DNA from: CATOSP01 sp965197545
GTDB lineage: Bacteria > Chloroflexota > Dehalococcoidia > Lucifugimonadales > UBA3495
Direction: 5' to 3'
Length of the DNA: 64,000 bases
Assembly (NCBI GenBank): GCA_965197545.1
Contig: CBDANJ010000008.1
Coordinates: 1,550,001 to 1,614,000, forward strand
Shown one piece after another: positions 7,230-16,183 of the stretch; the first letter of the stretch is position 1; each line of letters opens with the position of its first letter. Under the pieces are notes generated by a model. The model saw nothing but the letters and a program-made list of their open reading frames with translations, searched no databases and was not told where the DNA came from. The position numbers and the translations under genes are program-made.

Positions 7230-9836
7230 TCATTGCGCCGGCCCATTGGCGCTTATGGTCAAAGACACACCTGTCAGCCTTACGTCGATACCCTGAGGCG
7301 CGTCGGCGCGAATCGTCACTTCATACGTCAGTATACCCCTGTCGGTCCTGGGACTGTCCGCCACGGCTGTAACGGTCCCTGTTAGTGGTGATTCCGGCAT
7401 GTTGTCCAGGGTTATCGCGGCCCCTGCCCCGACTCGCACCCGTCCAACGTCGGAACCATTGACCAAACCGGCAACTTCCACCACGGTCGGGTCCACCAGC
7501 CTCAGAATGAGGGAGTCCTTATCCACTTCGTCATCGGGGTCCGCATTCACCAGGTAAACAACTCCTTCGAATGGAGCGGTAATGGTTGCCGCTGCCAGAT
7601 CACTCTCGGCATCCTTGGCTGCCTCCTCGGCGAGGGAGAGGTCCGCCTGGCGGTGGGCCCGGTCCAGGTCCAGTCTGCCGCGCAGGGACTCTAGCCGAAT
7701 CTCGGCCTCCCCCAACTGCGCCTCCGCAACTCCGAGGTCCCTGGTCGCCGCGCCCACCAGCAGCGGGTCGATGTTGATGGTCAGTTCCTCCAGGTCTTCG
7801 ATGGCTTGGTCCAAGTTCGCCCGGGCGGCTTGGACCTGACTTTCCAATAGCCCCCTGTCCCTCGGGTCCGCTTCGAGTCCCAAGTCCACCAGGGCGTCTC
7901 GGGCTTGCTCTAAATCAGCGAGGGCGCCGTCAAGTTGAGAGACGCGAAGCGCAATTTCCAAAGGGTCCGCGCCAGCATCCAGGGCATCCCTGGCTTCCGT
8001 GAGAATGAGTTGCGCCGCCCCAGCTTCCGCGATCAAAACCCGTGGGCCCGGACCATGAGATTCCTGCGATTGGGCGTTCAACATCCCCTCGACTGACTCC
8101 AAAACACCGGTTTCGGCGAAAATCTTCAAGTCTTCCGCGTCCCGCTGGACCTTATCAAGGGATTGCGCCGCCGTGGCCAACGCGGCTTGCGCGGCAGTCA
8201 CGTCGGCCTCCAGTTGAGCGCGCAGCAGCGTGTCCGGTCCTTCCTCCAGTTCCTCCAGTTTACCTTGGGCGTCGGTGGAAGTAACCTTGGCGACGGCAAC
8301 TGCGGCTTCAAGCCGCAGCTTTTCCAGGGCGTCTGGACCTTCTTCAAGGCGGGCGGCGACCTGGGTGATCTTCCTAAAATCGGATTCCGCCACGGAAACC
8401 GAGGTGCTGAGATGGCGGGCCAGTAGCAGTTCTTGACCCCCTTCCAGTGTCGCTAGGTCCTGTTCTGCAACTTCCAGACTGGTTCGCGCCAGGTCGACGG
8501 CGGACTCCAGTTCCTGCTTGACGAGCGGGTCTGGCCCCGTTTCAAGTTCGGCCAGACGGTCCTTGGCAGTGTTGAAGTTGGCCAGGGCAACCGCGGCGGT
8601 GGCCTGGAGGGCCCGAAGTTCTTCGATGAAGTCCTCGTCGAACGCCCTGGACACCCCTGCGGTAAATATGTGCCTGCTAACCGTGTCGTCCGCGGCATCC
8701 AGCTCGAGTTTGCCCCGGGTGTGGGCCAGTTGGGCCGCCGCCAGCCTCTCCGAGTAGTCAAGGTCGAAGTTGGCCAGGTTGTCCTCAGCGCGGTCGAGAG
8801 CGGCTTCGGCATTTGCCCGTGTGAGCAACGCCGCCGCCAGCCGTTGGGAGTGTTGCGGGTCGAAGTCGGCCAGGGCCGTCCTGGCCTGGTCCAGGGCTAG
8901 TTCAGCCGCAGTCTTCCCCGCTTGTGCTTCAGCTAGTCTCTGCGAGTGGTCGATCAAGAAGTCGGCCAAAGCGTCCTCCGCCACATCGAGGGCGACACCG
9001 GCCCCCGCCGAGGTCTGCTGGGCTCCGGCCAGCGACCGGGCATGGTGAAGGTCGAATTCATCCAACATCTCTAGTGCCTGGTCCAACGCCAACTCCGCGG
9101 AAGCATACCCTTGAAGGGCTTGTCCGAGCCTCTGCTCCTGGTGCAGGTCCAGGTCGGCCAGAGCGTCCCATGCTTGGTCCAGGGCAACGCTGGCCGCCGC
9201 GAGGGCGCGCACACTCAGGGACAGGCGTTGCGCGTGGTCACGCTCCAGGTCGTCCAAGCCTTCCCCGGCGGACTTCAGGGCAAGCCTGGCATTGGCTACG
9301 GCAGCTTCCGCATTGGCGACAGCCGTGTCCTCTGGGAGAACGAGATTGTCCAAGGCCTCCTGCGCGTTGTCCACGGACACTTTGGCCCCGGCCACCGCGG
9401 ATTCCGCTTGGGCAAGTTCCACCGGTGTTGCGGCGTTCACGGTATCGAGCGCCTCCTTGGCCCGCCGGACGTTGACAATGGCCCCGGCGGCGTTGCTTTC
9501 CAAGCGCGCCATCGTGGTCGAGTCCATCCTGGCCAACACCTGGCCTTGTTCGACGCGGCGTCCATTCTCCACCAAAATTTCGCCAACGGTTCCCCGCGTG
9601 TCAAATTTCAGGTCAGCGGTCCTGGGAAAGGCCAGCCTTCCGTCGATGGATAGCTCACCCGCCTGTCTCCCGTACGACGGCGCAGGCGGGCCGCCCCCGT
9701 CCTGAGATAGTGGTTCCGGTCCGAACGCCGCCCCTAACGTAGCCCAGACCGACGCGACCGCGGTTAAAGCCAGGGCGGGGTAAAGTAATAGGATACGGCT
9801 TTTGCCACTACTGACGGCTGCCCACAAAGTTTTCAT
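7230..9836 (-). CDS. RND efflux adaptor (HlyD/AcrA family) with an extended repeat coiled coil
   Basis: At 868 residues this is about twice the usual adaptor length. It has an N-terminal membrane anchor (about 14-36), a first half-lipoyl segment (about 72-105: TRGTVGEILVENGRRVEQGQVLARMDS-like), a very long alpha-helical hairpin (about 110-740), then the second lipoyl half (ATITAPFEGVVYLVNADPDDEV) and beta-barrel domain (VEVAGLVNGSDVGRVRVG). The hairpin contains six tandem 32-residue repeats at about 200-391. It lies 121 bp downstream of the RND pump gene on the same strand and should link the pump to the outside or to a cell-envelope channel. Confidence 0.9.
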   Translation of the reverse strand: MKTLWAAVSSGKSRILLLYPALALTAVASVWATLGAAFGPEPLSQDGGGPPAPSYGRQAGELSIDGRLAFPRTADLKFDTRGTVGEILVENGRRVEQGQVLARMDSTTMARLESNAAGAIVNVRRAKEALDTVNAATPVELAQAESAVAGAKVSVDNAQEALDNLVLPEDTAVANAEAAVANARLALKSAGEGLDDLERDHAQRLSLSVRALAAASVALDQAWDALADLDLHQEQRLGQALQGYASAELALDQALEMLDEFDLHHARSLAGAQQTSAGAGVALDVAEDALADFLIDHSQRLAEAQAGKTAAELALDQARTALADFDPQHSQRLAAALLTRANAEAALDRAEDNLANFDLDYSERLAAAQLAHTRGKLELDAADDTVSRHIFTAGVSRAFDEDFIEELRALQATAAVALANFNTAKDRLAELETGPDPLVKQELESAVDLARTSLEVAEQDLATLEGGQELLLARHLSTSVSVAESDFRKITQVAARLEEGPDALEKLRLEAAVAVAKVTSTDAQGKLEELEEGPDTLLRAQLEADVTAAQAALATAAQSLDKVQRDAEDLKIFAETGVLESVEGMLNAQSQESHGPGPRVLIAEAGAAQLILTEARDALDAGADPLEIALRVSQLDGALADLEQARDALVDLGLEADPRDRGLLESQVQAARANLDQAIEDLEELTINIDPLLVGAATRDLGVAEAQLGEAEIRLESLRGRLDLDRAHRQADLSLAEEAAKDAESDLAAATITAPFEGVVYLVNADPDDEVDKDSLILRLVDPTVVEVAGLVNGSDVGRVRVGAGAAITLDNMPESPLTGTVTAVADSPRTDRGILTYEVTIRADAPQGIDVRLTGVSLTISANGPAQ
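8664..9239 (-). repeat. Six tandem 96-bp units coding 32-residue coiled-coil repeats
   Basis: Codons for residues 200-391 of the adaptor form six consecutive 32-residue units. Each begins with a motif like (D/H)H(S/A)QRL and ends ALDQAxxxLADFD-L, for example units starting HQEQRL (232), HHARSL (264), DHSQRL (296), QHSQRL (328) and DYSERL (360). The DNA of the units is diverged, so the expansion is old. A looser 33-residue repeat containing LEEGPD continues downstream in the same protein. Confidence 0.85.
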
Positions 9837-9957
9837 GAGGTCCCACCCCCTGGCTTGAGTTTTTCGTGCTAGAGATTTGAGATTATCAGTCCGGGCCCGG
9901 TGTGATCTACATCAATAATGCGAATCAGTAATGTTAATCAGTGTTAGCGCGGCCACT

Positions 9958-12900
9958 TCATTCCGGCTCGCCGACCTCTTCCGTTGTCCGCCGTCCACCC
10001 AGCATTGACCTGATCGCCTGAAACACGAACGGGATGTTCGAGTGCATGATGGTATATATCACCGGGACGACGATCAGAGTAAGGAATGTCGAGCTTATCA
10101 GGCCTCCGATTACCACCGTGGCAAGCTCCGCTCCAATGATCCCGCCCGCTTCCCCTGCGAAGGTCGCCAGGGGCAGCAGGGCGAATGTGGTGGTAAACGC
10201 CGTCATGAGAATGGGCCGCAACCTCACCCGGCTGCCTTCGATCAGCGCTTCGTAGACTCCCATCCCCCGCTCCCGCAATTGCTCGACGAACGTGATCAAA
10301 ACGATGGCGTTGGTGACCACCACCCCGATCAGCAACAGAATCCCCATGAGAGCCGATAGGCTCAGCGTCCGGCCGGTGATGGCAAGAGCCACGAGAGCCC
10401 CTACCAGGGCTAAAGGCAGGCTCATGACGATCACGAACGGGTTTCTCAGGGATCCCAGGCTCGCCACCATCACCAGGTATACCAGGGCTATCCCGACGGC
10501 CATCGCCGTGAAGACATCCGCGAATCCCTCGGCGATCTGACTGAATATCCCTCCAGTCCTGACCTCCACTCCCGGCGGCTTCTCGCCTTCCAGGGCATCG
10601 ATCCGGGCTTGCAATTCAGTGCCCACAGCCTGGGTGTCCGCCGCCGTGATTTCGGCTGTAATGCTGGCCGAGCGTTCGCCATCGAACCTGGAGATGCTGA
10701 CAGGCGCCTTTTCCACCGCGAGATCGCTGATCGCGCCCAACCTCACAGTCCCCATTGGGCCTTCGATCAGCAGCGACTTGAGCTTGTCGACTTCATTCAC
10801 GTCGTCCGGGTCGCCCCTGACCACGATGTCCATGGTAGCTTCTTGCAAGTCCGCCTCGGAAACAGTCTGCCCGACCAGATAGCGGTTGACCTGCCGCCCG
10901 GCGGAGCCGGCGTCGATGCCGTATTGACCGGCCCTGCGCGGGTCTATCTGTATGACAACCTCGTTGCGGGCATCGGATACGTCACTGGCCAGGTTGATGA
11001 TGCCGTCCATTTCGCCTATCTCGGCTTCGAGCCGCTTGGCGTGAGCGGAAATCTCCGAGTAATTGCTTCCGGTCACCGTGACTTCCAACTGGTCCGTCGG
11101 CGGGCCATCCTGCACTCCGGTGACCGTTACATCCGTATCCTCCACCTCGGGCATCCTGGCGCGGACTTGCTCCACTACGTCCGGCGGTGGGTCCTCCACC
11201 ATGGTCACCAGGAACCCAGCGATGTTGTGACCGCCGGCTCCTGCCCCCGATCCAAAGTCGTCGGAGCGAGCAAACAAGGTGGCCTGGTACGTGTCAATCA
11301 CCTGGCCGCGCTGGAACTCTTCCAGCGCGAGTTCGATCTGCCGGACCACCTCGAAGGTCTCGCCGCCGGAACTTCCAGTGGGCAACTCTACGTCAATTAA
11401 CAAATATTCGGGAGCGTCCGACGGAAACAGCGTAACCGGTATCACCGTTATCAGCGCCAGGCTGCCACCCGTTACGATACCCGCAATCAGCAAGGTCGCG
11501 ATCTTGTGCCCCAATGCCCACCGCAACACGGGCAAGTAGATACGAACGATCAACGTGTCATGGTCGCCGGCCCTGGAGCCGATTGTGTCGTCATCGGAAA
11601 AGTCGCCGCGCCGCAGAATGAGCATTCCCAGCACGGGCACCGCGGTCAGCGCGATCAGGGTTGAAGCCAACAGCGCAAAGCTGACGGTCATCGCGAAGGG
11701 GGTGAAGAAGGAACCCACCAACCCTTGAATGAACCCCAGCGGCACAAACACCACCACGGTCGTCAGAGTGGAGGAGATGATCGCTGCCCCCACTTCTCTT
11801 GTAGCCTCTATAGCCGCGACGCGGCGCTCTTCACCCGCCTGGATGTGCCGGTAGATGTTCTCCAGGACCACGATGCTGTCGTCAACAACTCTGCCGACGG
11901 CTATGGCCAGGCCCGCCAGGCTCATAAAGTTGAGGTTGACTCCCACCAGAGCCATGATGATTACGGCGGTCAGAATGCTCAGGGGTATGGAAAGCCCGAT
12001 TATCAGTGTGGGCCGCAGGCTGATGGCAATTCCCTGAAGAAGCGTGGGTCTCAGGTTCAATAGGAACAGGAACACCACGCTGACTGCGAATAGCAGCCCC
12101 CACATTCCTTCGTTCAGCAATGAACTGAGGGACTTTTGGACCTCGGGCCCGCTGTTTGTGATCGTGACGATTTCCACGTCTTCGGGCAGCCCCGAGATGC
12201 CGGTGATCGCGGCCAAGACTTGCGAGGTGACGTCCACCGTGTTGGAGTCGGGGTCCTTTACGACAGCTATGCCCAGGCTGGGTTTGCCGTTGGTGCGGGA
12301 TATGGTCGTGGCTTTGGCCGTGCCGAACTCCACCTCTGCCACCTGGGACAGAGTCACCGGCCGCTGGCCTCGCCGACCTTCCGGGACCTGTTCGAAACCC
12401 ACGACCAGACCCTTGATGTCGTCCAGAGAACCGAACTCGTGGGAAGTGCGGACCGGGAACACGGCGTCGCCGCTGTCGATGGCCCCTGCTGGGAAGCTGA
12501 CGTTGTTCTCACGAATCGCGTCGGCGACCTGGTTGAACGAAATCCCAAGTTCCTCCAGCCGCTCCGCGTCGATCGATACCAATACCTGCTCGTCTGACCT
12601 GCCGAGGACTATGGCGGCGAATACTCCATCCACCCGCTCGATTCGCGGTGAGATGAGGTCGTCCACCACCCGTTGTAGCGAAGGAATATCCCGGTCGCCA
12701 AGGACGCTAAGCTGCATCACCGGAAATACATCGGAGGCGATGCGGCTGACTGAAGGGTCTTCCACTCCATCCGGGAAGGTCAGGCCATTGATGTTGCCTT
12801 CCATGGTCCGCTCCACCTCCTCCATGTCGTCGCCAAACTCGAAAGTTGCAATGACCATCGACAGGTTCTCGGAGGAGACCGATTGGATGTCCTTGAGCCC

Positions 12901-13128
12901 TTCCATTCCGATAATCGCGTCTTCTATGGGCTCGGACACGTCACGGGCAACGGCTTGGGGGTTGGCCGAGGGGTAAATAGTGCGGACCGTAATGTTGGGG
13001 AATTCGATTTCCGGAAACAACTCACGCTGGAGGTTCTGGTAACTGACCACCCCCCCGATCATAACAAGGACAATCATCAATACCGTAACCGCGGGGCGTC
13101 GGAGGGCGAGGCTTGTAACGAAGCTCAA
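9958..13128 (-). CDS. RND efflux pump inner-membrane subunit (AcrB/MdtB/HAE-1 type)
   Basis: The 1056-residue length and sequence are those of a proton-driven RND exporter: N-terminal helix (about 12-30), porter domain with QRELFPEIEFPNI, and fourth helix motif AVGRVVDDSIVVLENIYRH with the proton-relay aspartates at about 416-417. The second half repeats the pattern with a late GVVVTNAIVLITFVEQLRERG. It would form a trimer and export drugs, lipids or metabolites with the adaptor encoded downstream. No outer-membrane channel gene is nearby. Confidence 0.95.
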   Translation of the reverse strand: MSFVTSLALRRPAVTVLMIVLVMIGGVVSYQNLQRELFPEIEFPNITVRTIYPSANPQAVARDVSEPIEDAIIGMEGLKDIQSVSSENLSMVIATFEFGDDMEEVERTMEGNINGLTFPDGVEDPSVSRIASDVFPVMQLSVLGDRDIPSLQRVVDDLISPRIERVDGVFAAIVLGRSDEQVLVSIDAERLEELGISFNQVADAIRENNVSFPAGAIDSGDAVFPVRTSHEFGSLDDIKGLVVGFEQVPEGRRGQRPVTLSQVAEVEFGTAKATTISRTNGKPSLGIAVVKDPDSNTVDVTSQVLAAITGISGLPEDVEIVTITNSGPEVQKSLSSLLNEGMWGLLFAVSVVFLFLLNLRPTLLQGIAISLRPTLIIGLSIPLSILTAVIIMALVGVNLNFMSLAGLAIAVGRVVDDSIVVLENIYRHIQAGEERRVAAIEATREVGAAIISSTLTTVVVFVPLGFIQGLVGSFFTPFAMTVSFALLASTLIALTAVPVLGMLILRRGDFSDDDTIGSRAGDHDTLIVRIYLPVLRWALGHKIATLLIAGIVTGGSLALITVIPVTLFPSDAPEYLLIDVELPTGSSGGETFEVVRQIELALEEFQRGQVIDTYQATLFARSDDFGSGAGAGGHNIAGFLVTMVEDPPPDVVEQVRARMPEVEDTDVTVTGVQDGPPTDQLEVTVTGSNYSEISAHAKRLEAEIGEMDGIINLASDVSDARNEVVIQIDPRRAGQYGIDAGSAGRQVNRYLVGQTVSEADLQEATMDIVVRGDPDDVNEVDKLKSLLIEGPMGTVRLGAISDLAVEKAPVSISRFDGERSASITAEITAADTQAVGTELQARIDALEGEKPPGVEVRTGGIFSQIAEGFADVFTAMAVGIALVYLVMVASLGSLRNPFVIVMSLPLALVGALVALAITGRTLSLSALMGILLLIGVVVTNAIVLITFVEQLRERGMGVYEALIEGSRVRLRPILMTAFTTTFALLPLATFAGEAGGIIGAELATVVIGGLISSTFLTLIVVPVIYTIMHSNIPFVFQAIRSMLGGRRTTEEVGEPE

Positions 13129-13431
13129 GGGTTAGCCTCCTTTGGTCCTGGAGATGAAACCGGCCGCGCCGCGCCAGCCAACCCTGTGCGTGCTCGGCGG
13201 TCGCGGTTAATGAGTGCCTACGTCCGGTGAATCGTTTCGGATTCTGGCTACCTAGTTTCGCGTTCCACGTATCAAAAGGGCACACAGTGGCCCCAAAAAG
13301 TTATAAGGATATGAGGTTATCGCAGCGGCCAGAATTAGACCAGTGAGGAAAATGTCTCCCCCTTTCGCAAAAGGGGGATTAAGGGGGATTTCCTTCTGCC
13401 CAAGCCTGTTCGTTCAGTTTTGAGATAGTTG
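13129..13431. repeat. Intergenic region with a family B repeat fragment
   Basis: This 303-bp gap separates the RND pump gene from the aminotransferase gene. Positions 13355-13392 are identical over 38 bp to the inside of MITE B1 (18016-18053), including the hairpin CCCCCTTT-cgca-AAAGGGGG. No family B ends flank it, so it is either a decayed element or an independently spread hairpin. The hairpin may act as a terminator. The rest, including the AT-rich segment near 13295-13320, shows nothing I can assign beyond a possible pump promoter. Confidence 0.65.
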
Positions 13432-14736
13432 CTAAGTCACCGAGGAGATCGCGTGGTCCAATATCTCAGCCGCCAGGTCCATCTGCTCCCTGGTCGTGGT
13501 GAACGGAGGGACGAAGCGCAGCACAGAACCGTTCCGCCTCACGCTGCAGATCAGGCCGTTCTCAAGGCAAACCCGCCCGGCCTCCCGCCCCTGCTGAAAC
13601 GCCGGCTCCCGCGTTTCCCGGTCTATGACAAACTCGATGCCCTGTAACAGCCCCCGGCCCCGGATGTCGCCGATGATCGGGTGACGCTCCGCCAGGGCGT
13701 GTAAGTGTCCGGACCAATACTCGCCGATACCGGCGGCAACATCCACCAGTCCCTCTTCCAGGATGATGTCCAAGCTGGCGATAGCCGCGTTGCAGGTCAT
13801 GGGGTCGTTGGAATGAGAGTGGGCTACCACGATTCCCGTTCCCGCCACCTTTTCTTCTATCTCGTCAGTGGTGATGGCGGCGCTGACCGCCACTCCTCCG
13901 CCGAAATGCTTGGAAATCGTGAGTATGTCCGGGACCACGCCTTCTTGCTCCCCGCCCCACATCGAGCCCAGCTTGGCCAACCCGGTCTGCGCCTCGTCCA
14001 GTATCAGCAGCATCCCCCGCTGGTGACACCTGTATTGAAGCTCCTGGAGCCAGCCCGGAGGCAGGTCGATCACGCCGCCCGCGCTGAACAGAGGCTCGGT
14101 TATGACCGCGGCCATCTGCCCGTCCGCCTGGGCGTCCAGCAAGTCAAAACTGGTGTCGAGGCAAGTGTAGTCGCAGCCGGACTTGTCCTTGCAGAACGCG
14201 CAGCGGTAGCGATAAGGCGCAAGTATGGGATAGTTGCCGGGGGCGTATGGGCCGTAGCCTTGCCGCCAGCCAGAGAAGGTCACCGCCCTAGCCGCCTCGC
14301 TCTGGCCGTGAAAGCTGACCACCGGGCTGGCAACTTCGTAGCCGCCGGTATACCGCTTGGCGATGGACATGGCCGCTTCGTTGGAGTCGCTGCCGGAGGT
14401 GAGGAACATGCTCCGGGTCAGTCCCGGAGGAGTGATCTCGGCCAGCCGGCTCGCCAGAATGATCTCCCGGTCGTTGAAAAGGCTCATGTGGCTGTGGAGC
14501 AGGGTGTCGCAGCTTTCCTGAAGAGCCTGGACGATTCGGGGATGGTTGTGCCCCAGCGCGGCGCACATCTGGCCGGAGTTGAAGTCCAGGTACTCCTTGC
14601 CGTTGACGTCCCGCACCACGGAGCCCCGTCCCCAGACCAGTATCGGTCCGGCGACGGCGCTCCGGTCCATCCGGCTGCGGAAGCTAAACCGCTCGGCCAG
14701 GGAAAGCAGCGATTCCTCGGTCCACTGATTAGCCAA
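13432..14736 (-). CDS. Class III PLP-dependent aminotransferase
   Basis: The 434-residue protein has the fold type I class III pattern: 'VRDVNGKEYLDFNSGQMCAALGHNHP' at the N-terminus, LTSGSDSNEAAM binding the phosphate, LILDEAQTGLAKLG with Asp247 that contacts the pyridine nitrogen, and TISKHFGGG with Lys276 as Schiff-base lysine. Close relatives include 2,2-dialkylglycine decarboxylase and omega-aminotransferases. Four cysteines at about 179, 182, 188 and 192 (CAFCKDKSGCDYTC) form a compact cluster. It follows a flavin oxidoreductase gene by 16 bp on the same strand, so the two probably share a transcript and substrate pathway. Confidence 0.9.
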   Translation of the reverse strand: MANQWTEESLLSLAERFSFRSRMDRSAVAGPILVWGRGSVVRDVNGKEYLDFNSGQMCAALGHNHPRIVQALQESCDTLLHSHMSLFNDREIILASRLAEITPPGLTRSMFLTSGSDSNEAAMSIAKRYTGGYEVASPVVSFHGQSEAARAVTFSGWRQGYGPYAPGNYPILAPYRYRCAFCKDKSGCDYTCLDTSFDLLDAQADGQMAAVITEPLFSAGGVIDLPPGWLQELQYRCHQRGMLLILDEAQTGLAKLGSMWGGEQEGVVPDILTISKHFGGGVAVSAAITTDEIEEKVAGTGIVVAHSHSNDPMTCNAAIASLDIILEEGLVDVAAGIGEYWSGHLHALAERHPIIGDIRGRGLLQGIEFVIDRETREPAFQQGREAGRVCLENGLICSVRRNGSVLRFVPPFTTTREQMDLAAEILDHAISSVT

Positions 14737-14752
14737 GGGCTGGACCCTCGCC

Positions 14753-15925
14753 TCAGCCCTTCTTGGTAAACTCCGGCATGATCTCCCTGCCGAAGATGTC
14801 CAATTGCTCGACTATCACGTCCTGGGGCGTGCCTATGACAGACCCCACGTTCACCGATTCCAAGCCGGGGAACCTCTCCTGGACGTCCTTCAGTTGCTCG
14901 ATGATCCGCTCCGGGGGTCCGACCAGCCATGACCCCGCCTCGACGGACTGCTCCAAGGTCGGCAACCCTGCGAATGGGGCTTTGGCCGGGTCCGCCAGGT
15001 CGGACATCTGTTGGCTCGTTAGTCCGCGCACGAATCCCAGGGGAGCGAACATCTTCATGTTCTCTTCGAAGTACCCCCGAGCCTCTTCGATGGCCTTCTC
15101 AGGGGTCTCGGCGATGTGGATCGTGTACCCGATGGCCAGGTCGGTCCCTAGTTCGGTCTCCCTGCCGGAGGCGGCCAGCGTGTCCCGCCATTGCTCCATC
15201 ACCCGGTCGGTGGTTCCTCCCGCGGCGGCGCCGCCTCCTATGATGCCCTTCATCCCGTGTTTGACCATGAAGTCCATGGCCCGCTGGCTCGCGCTGACGA
15301 TCGGCTGCCAGGTTTCCACCGGAAGGGTGCGGGGCCGCGGGACCAGGGTGATCTCTTCTAATTCATACCCCCTGTACGGCACATGGGGAGGAATGTCGTA
15401 ATATTCGCCGTGGTGCGAGAATGACCGCTGGTTGAAAGCCTTCATCAACAGCTCGGTCTGCTCTTCAAAGAGCTGCCTGTTGGCATCGTTGTCGATGGCC
15501 GTGCTGGGGTTGCCGAAGGTCTCGACTTCGCGGGAGTGGTAGCCTCGCCCAACGCCGAAGACAACCCGGCCCTTGGTCAAATGGTCGGCGGTCGCGAAGT
15601 CCTCGGCCAGCCTCAACGGGTGCCACATGGGGTTGATGTTGAAGCCGCAGCCGAACTTGAGGTTCTTGGTAATGTGGGCCAGGTGTACGAAGAGCAGCAG
15701 CAAATTGGGGATGCACTCATACCCCTCGCGCTGAAAGTGGTGCTCGGCGGCCCAGAACGTGTCGTAGCCGTGCTCTTCCATCTTCATTACGATGGCTTCG
15801 GTCTTATCGAACACGCTGGCCAGATGCTCGTCCGACAGCCACCGGTCGTTTACCGGCGTGCCGGTCCAACCGATGTTTTCCAGGTCCACGTGTCCGGCGA
15901 ACAAGCTTCCGAATTTGTTTATCAT
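14753..15925 (-). CDS. Luciferase-like (LLM) flavin-dependent oxidoreductase
   Basis: The 390-residue product belongs to the bacterial luciferase/F420-flavin monooxygenase family, a TIM barrel that binds FMN or F420. Visible hallmarks are GYDTFWAAEHHF near residue 55, the segment LKFGCGFNINPMWHPLRLAED, and the phosphate-binding GRVVFGVGRGYH. AAGGAG lies seven bases before the ATG. It likely oxidises a small organic substrate with reduced flavin; the partner flavin reductase is not in the window. It is the first gene of an operon with the class III aminotransferase and has a good promoter just upstream. Confidence 0.92.
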   Translation of the reverse strand: MINKFGSLFAGHVDLENIGWTGTPVNDRWLSDEHLASVFDKTEAIVMKMEEHGYDTFWAAEHHFQREGYECIPNLLLLFVHLAHITKNLKFGCGFNINPMWHPLRLAEDFATADHLTKGRVVFGVGRGYHSREVETFGNPSTAIDNDANRQLFEEQTELLMKAFNQRSFSHHGEYYDIPPHVPYRGYELEEITLVPRPRTLPVETWQPIVSASQRAMDFMVKHGMKGIIGGGAAAGGTTDRVMEQWRDTLAASGRETELGTDLAIGYTIHIAETPEKAIEEARGYFEENMKMFAPLGFVRGLTSQQMSDLADPAKAPFAGLPTLEQSVEAGSWLVGPPERIIEQLKDVQERFPGLESVNVGSVIGTPQDVIVEQLDIFGREIMPEFTKKG

Positions 15926-15967
15926 GAACTAACTCCTTACCCGGTGTATTCCCAGCATTCAGAGGAC

Positions 15968-15995
15968 ATTTTAGACCGGTGGGACACTCTGTCAA
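15968..15995 (-). promoter_or_regulatory. Sigma70-type promoter of the oxidoreductase-aminotransferase operon
   Basis: On the minus strand TTGACA (15995-15990) and TAAAAT (15973-15968) are 16 bases apart, giving a leader of roughly 36 bases before the start at 15925. Confidence 0.65.
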
Positions 15996-16094
15996 CCCAA
16001 GCGTGTCTGACCACCGGTCCGTTCCACACTGGACCTTATGACGCGGACGTCCAACCGAGTTCGCAACCCTCTGGTAAAATGGCCATCAGGAAAT

Positions 16095-16139
16095 GGCCGG
16101 AATCGAAAGGGCCACAATCGAACGGGCCGGAATCGCAGC
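16095..16139 (+). repeat. Three 15-bp tandem repeats upstream of the response regulator
   Basis: Units GGCCGGAATCGAAAG (16095-16109), GGCCACAATCGAACG (16110-16124) and GGCCGGAATCGCAGC (16125-16139) follow one another without spacers, 45 bp before the response-regulator start. The regular 15-bp period could present repeated operator half-sites on nearly one DNA face, which is speculative. Confidence 0.7.
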
Positions 16140-16183
16140 AAGGCCGGCAGGCGAAGGTCTGCCAGCTAAACGGGACGGACGTG

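Noticed and set aside
8664..9239. Possible CRISPR array from regular repeats
   Set aside because: The 96-bp periodicity is coding, diverged and without unique spacers; no cas genes are in the window. The 15-bp and 14-bp repeats elsewhere also lack spacers.
15536..16183. Upstream extension of the response-regulator frame
   Set aside because: It is antisense to the flavin oxidoreductase gene and passes through its promoter; the receiver domain starts right after 16184.
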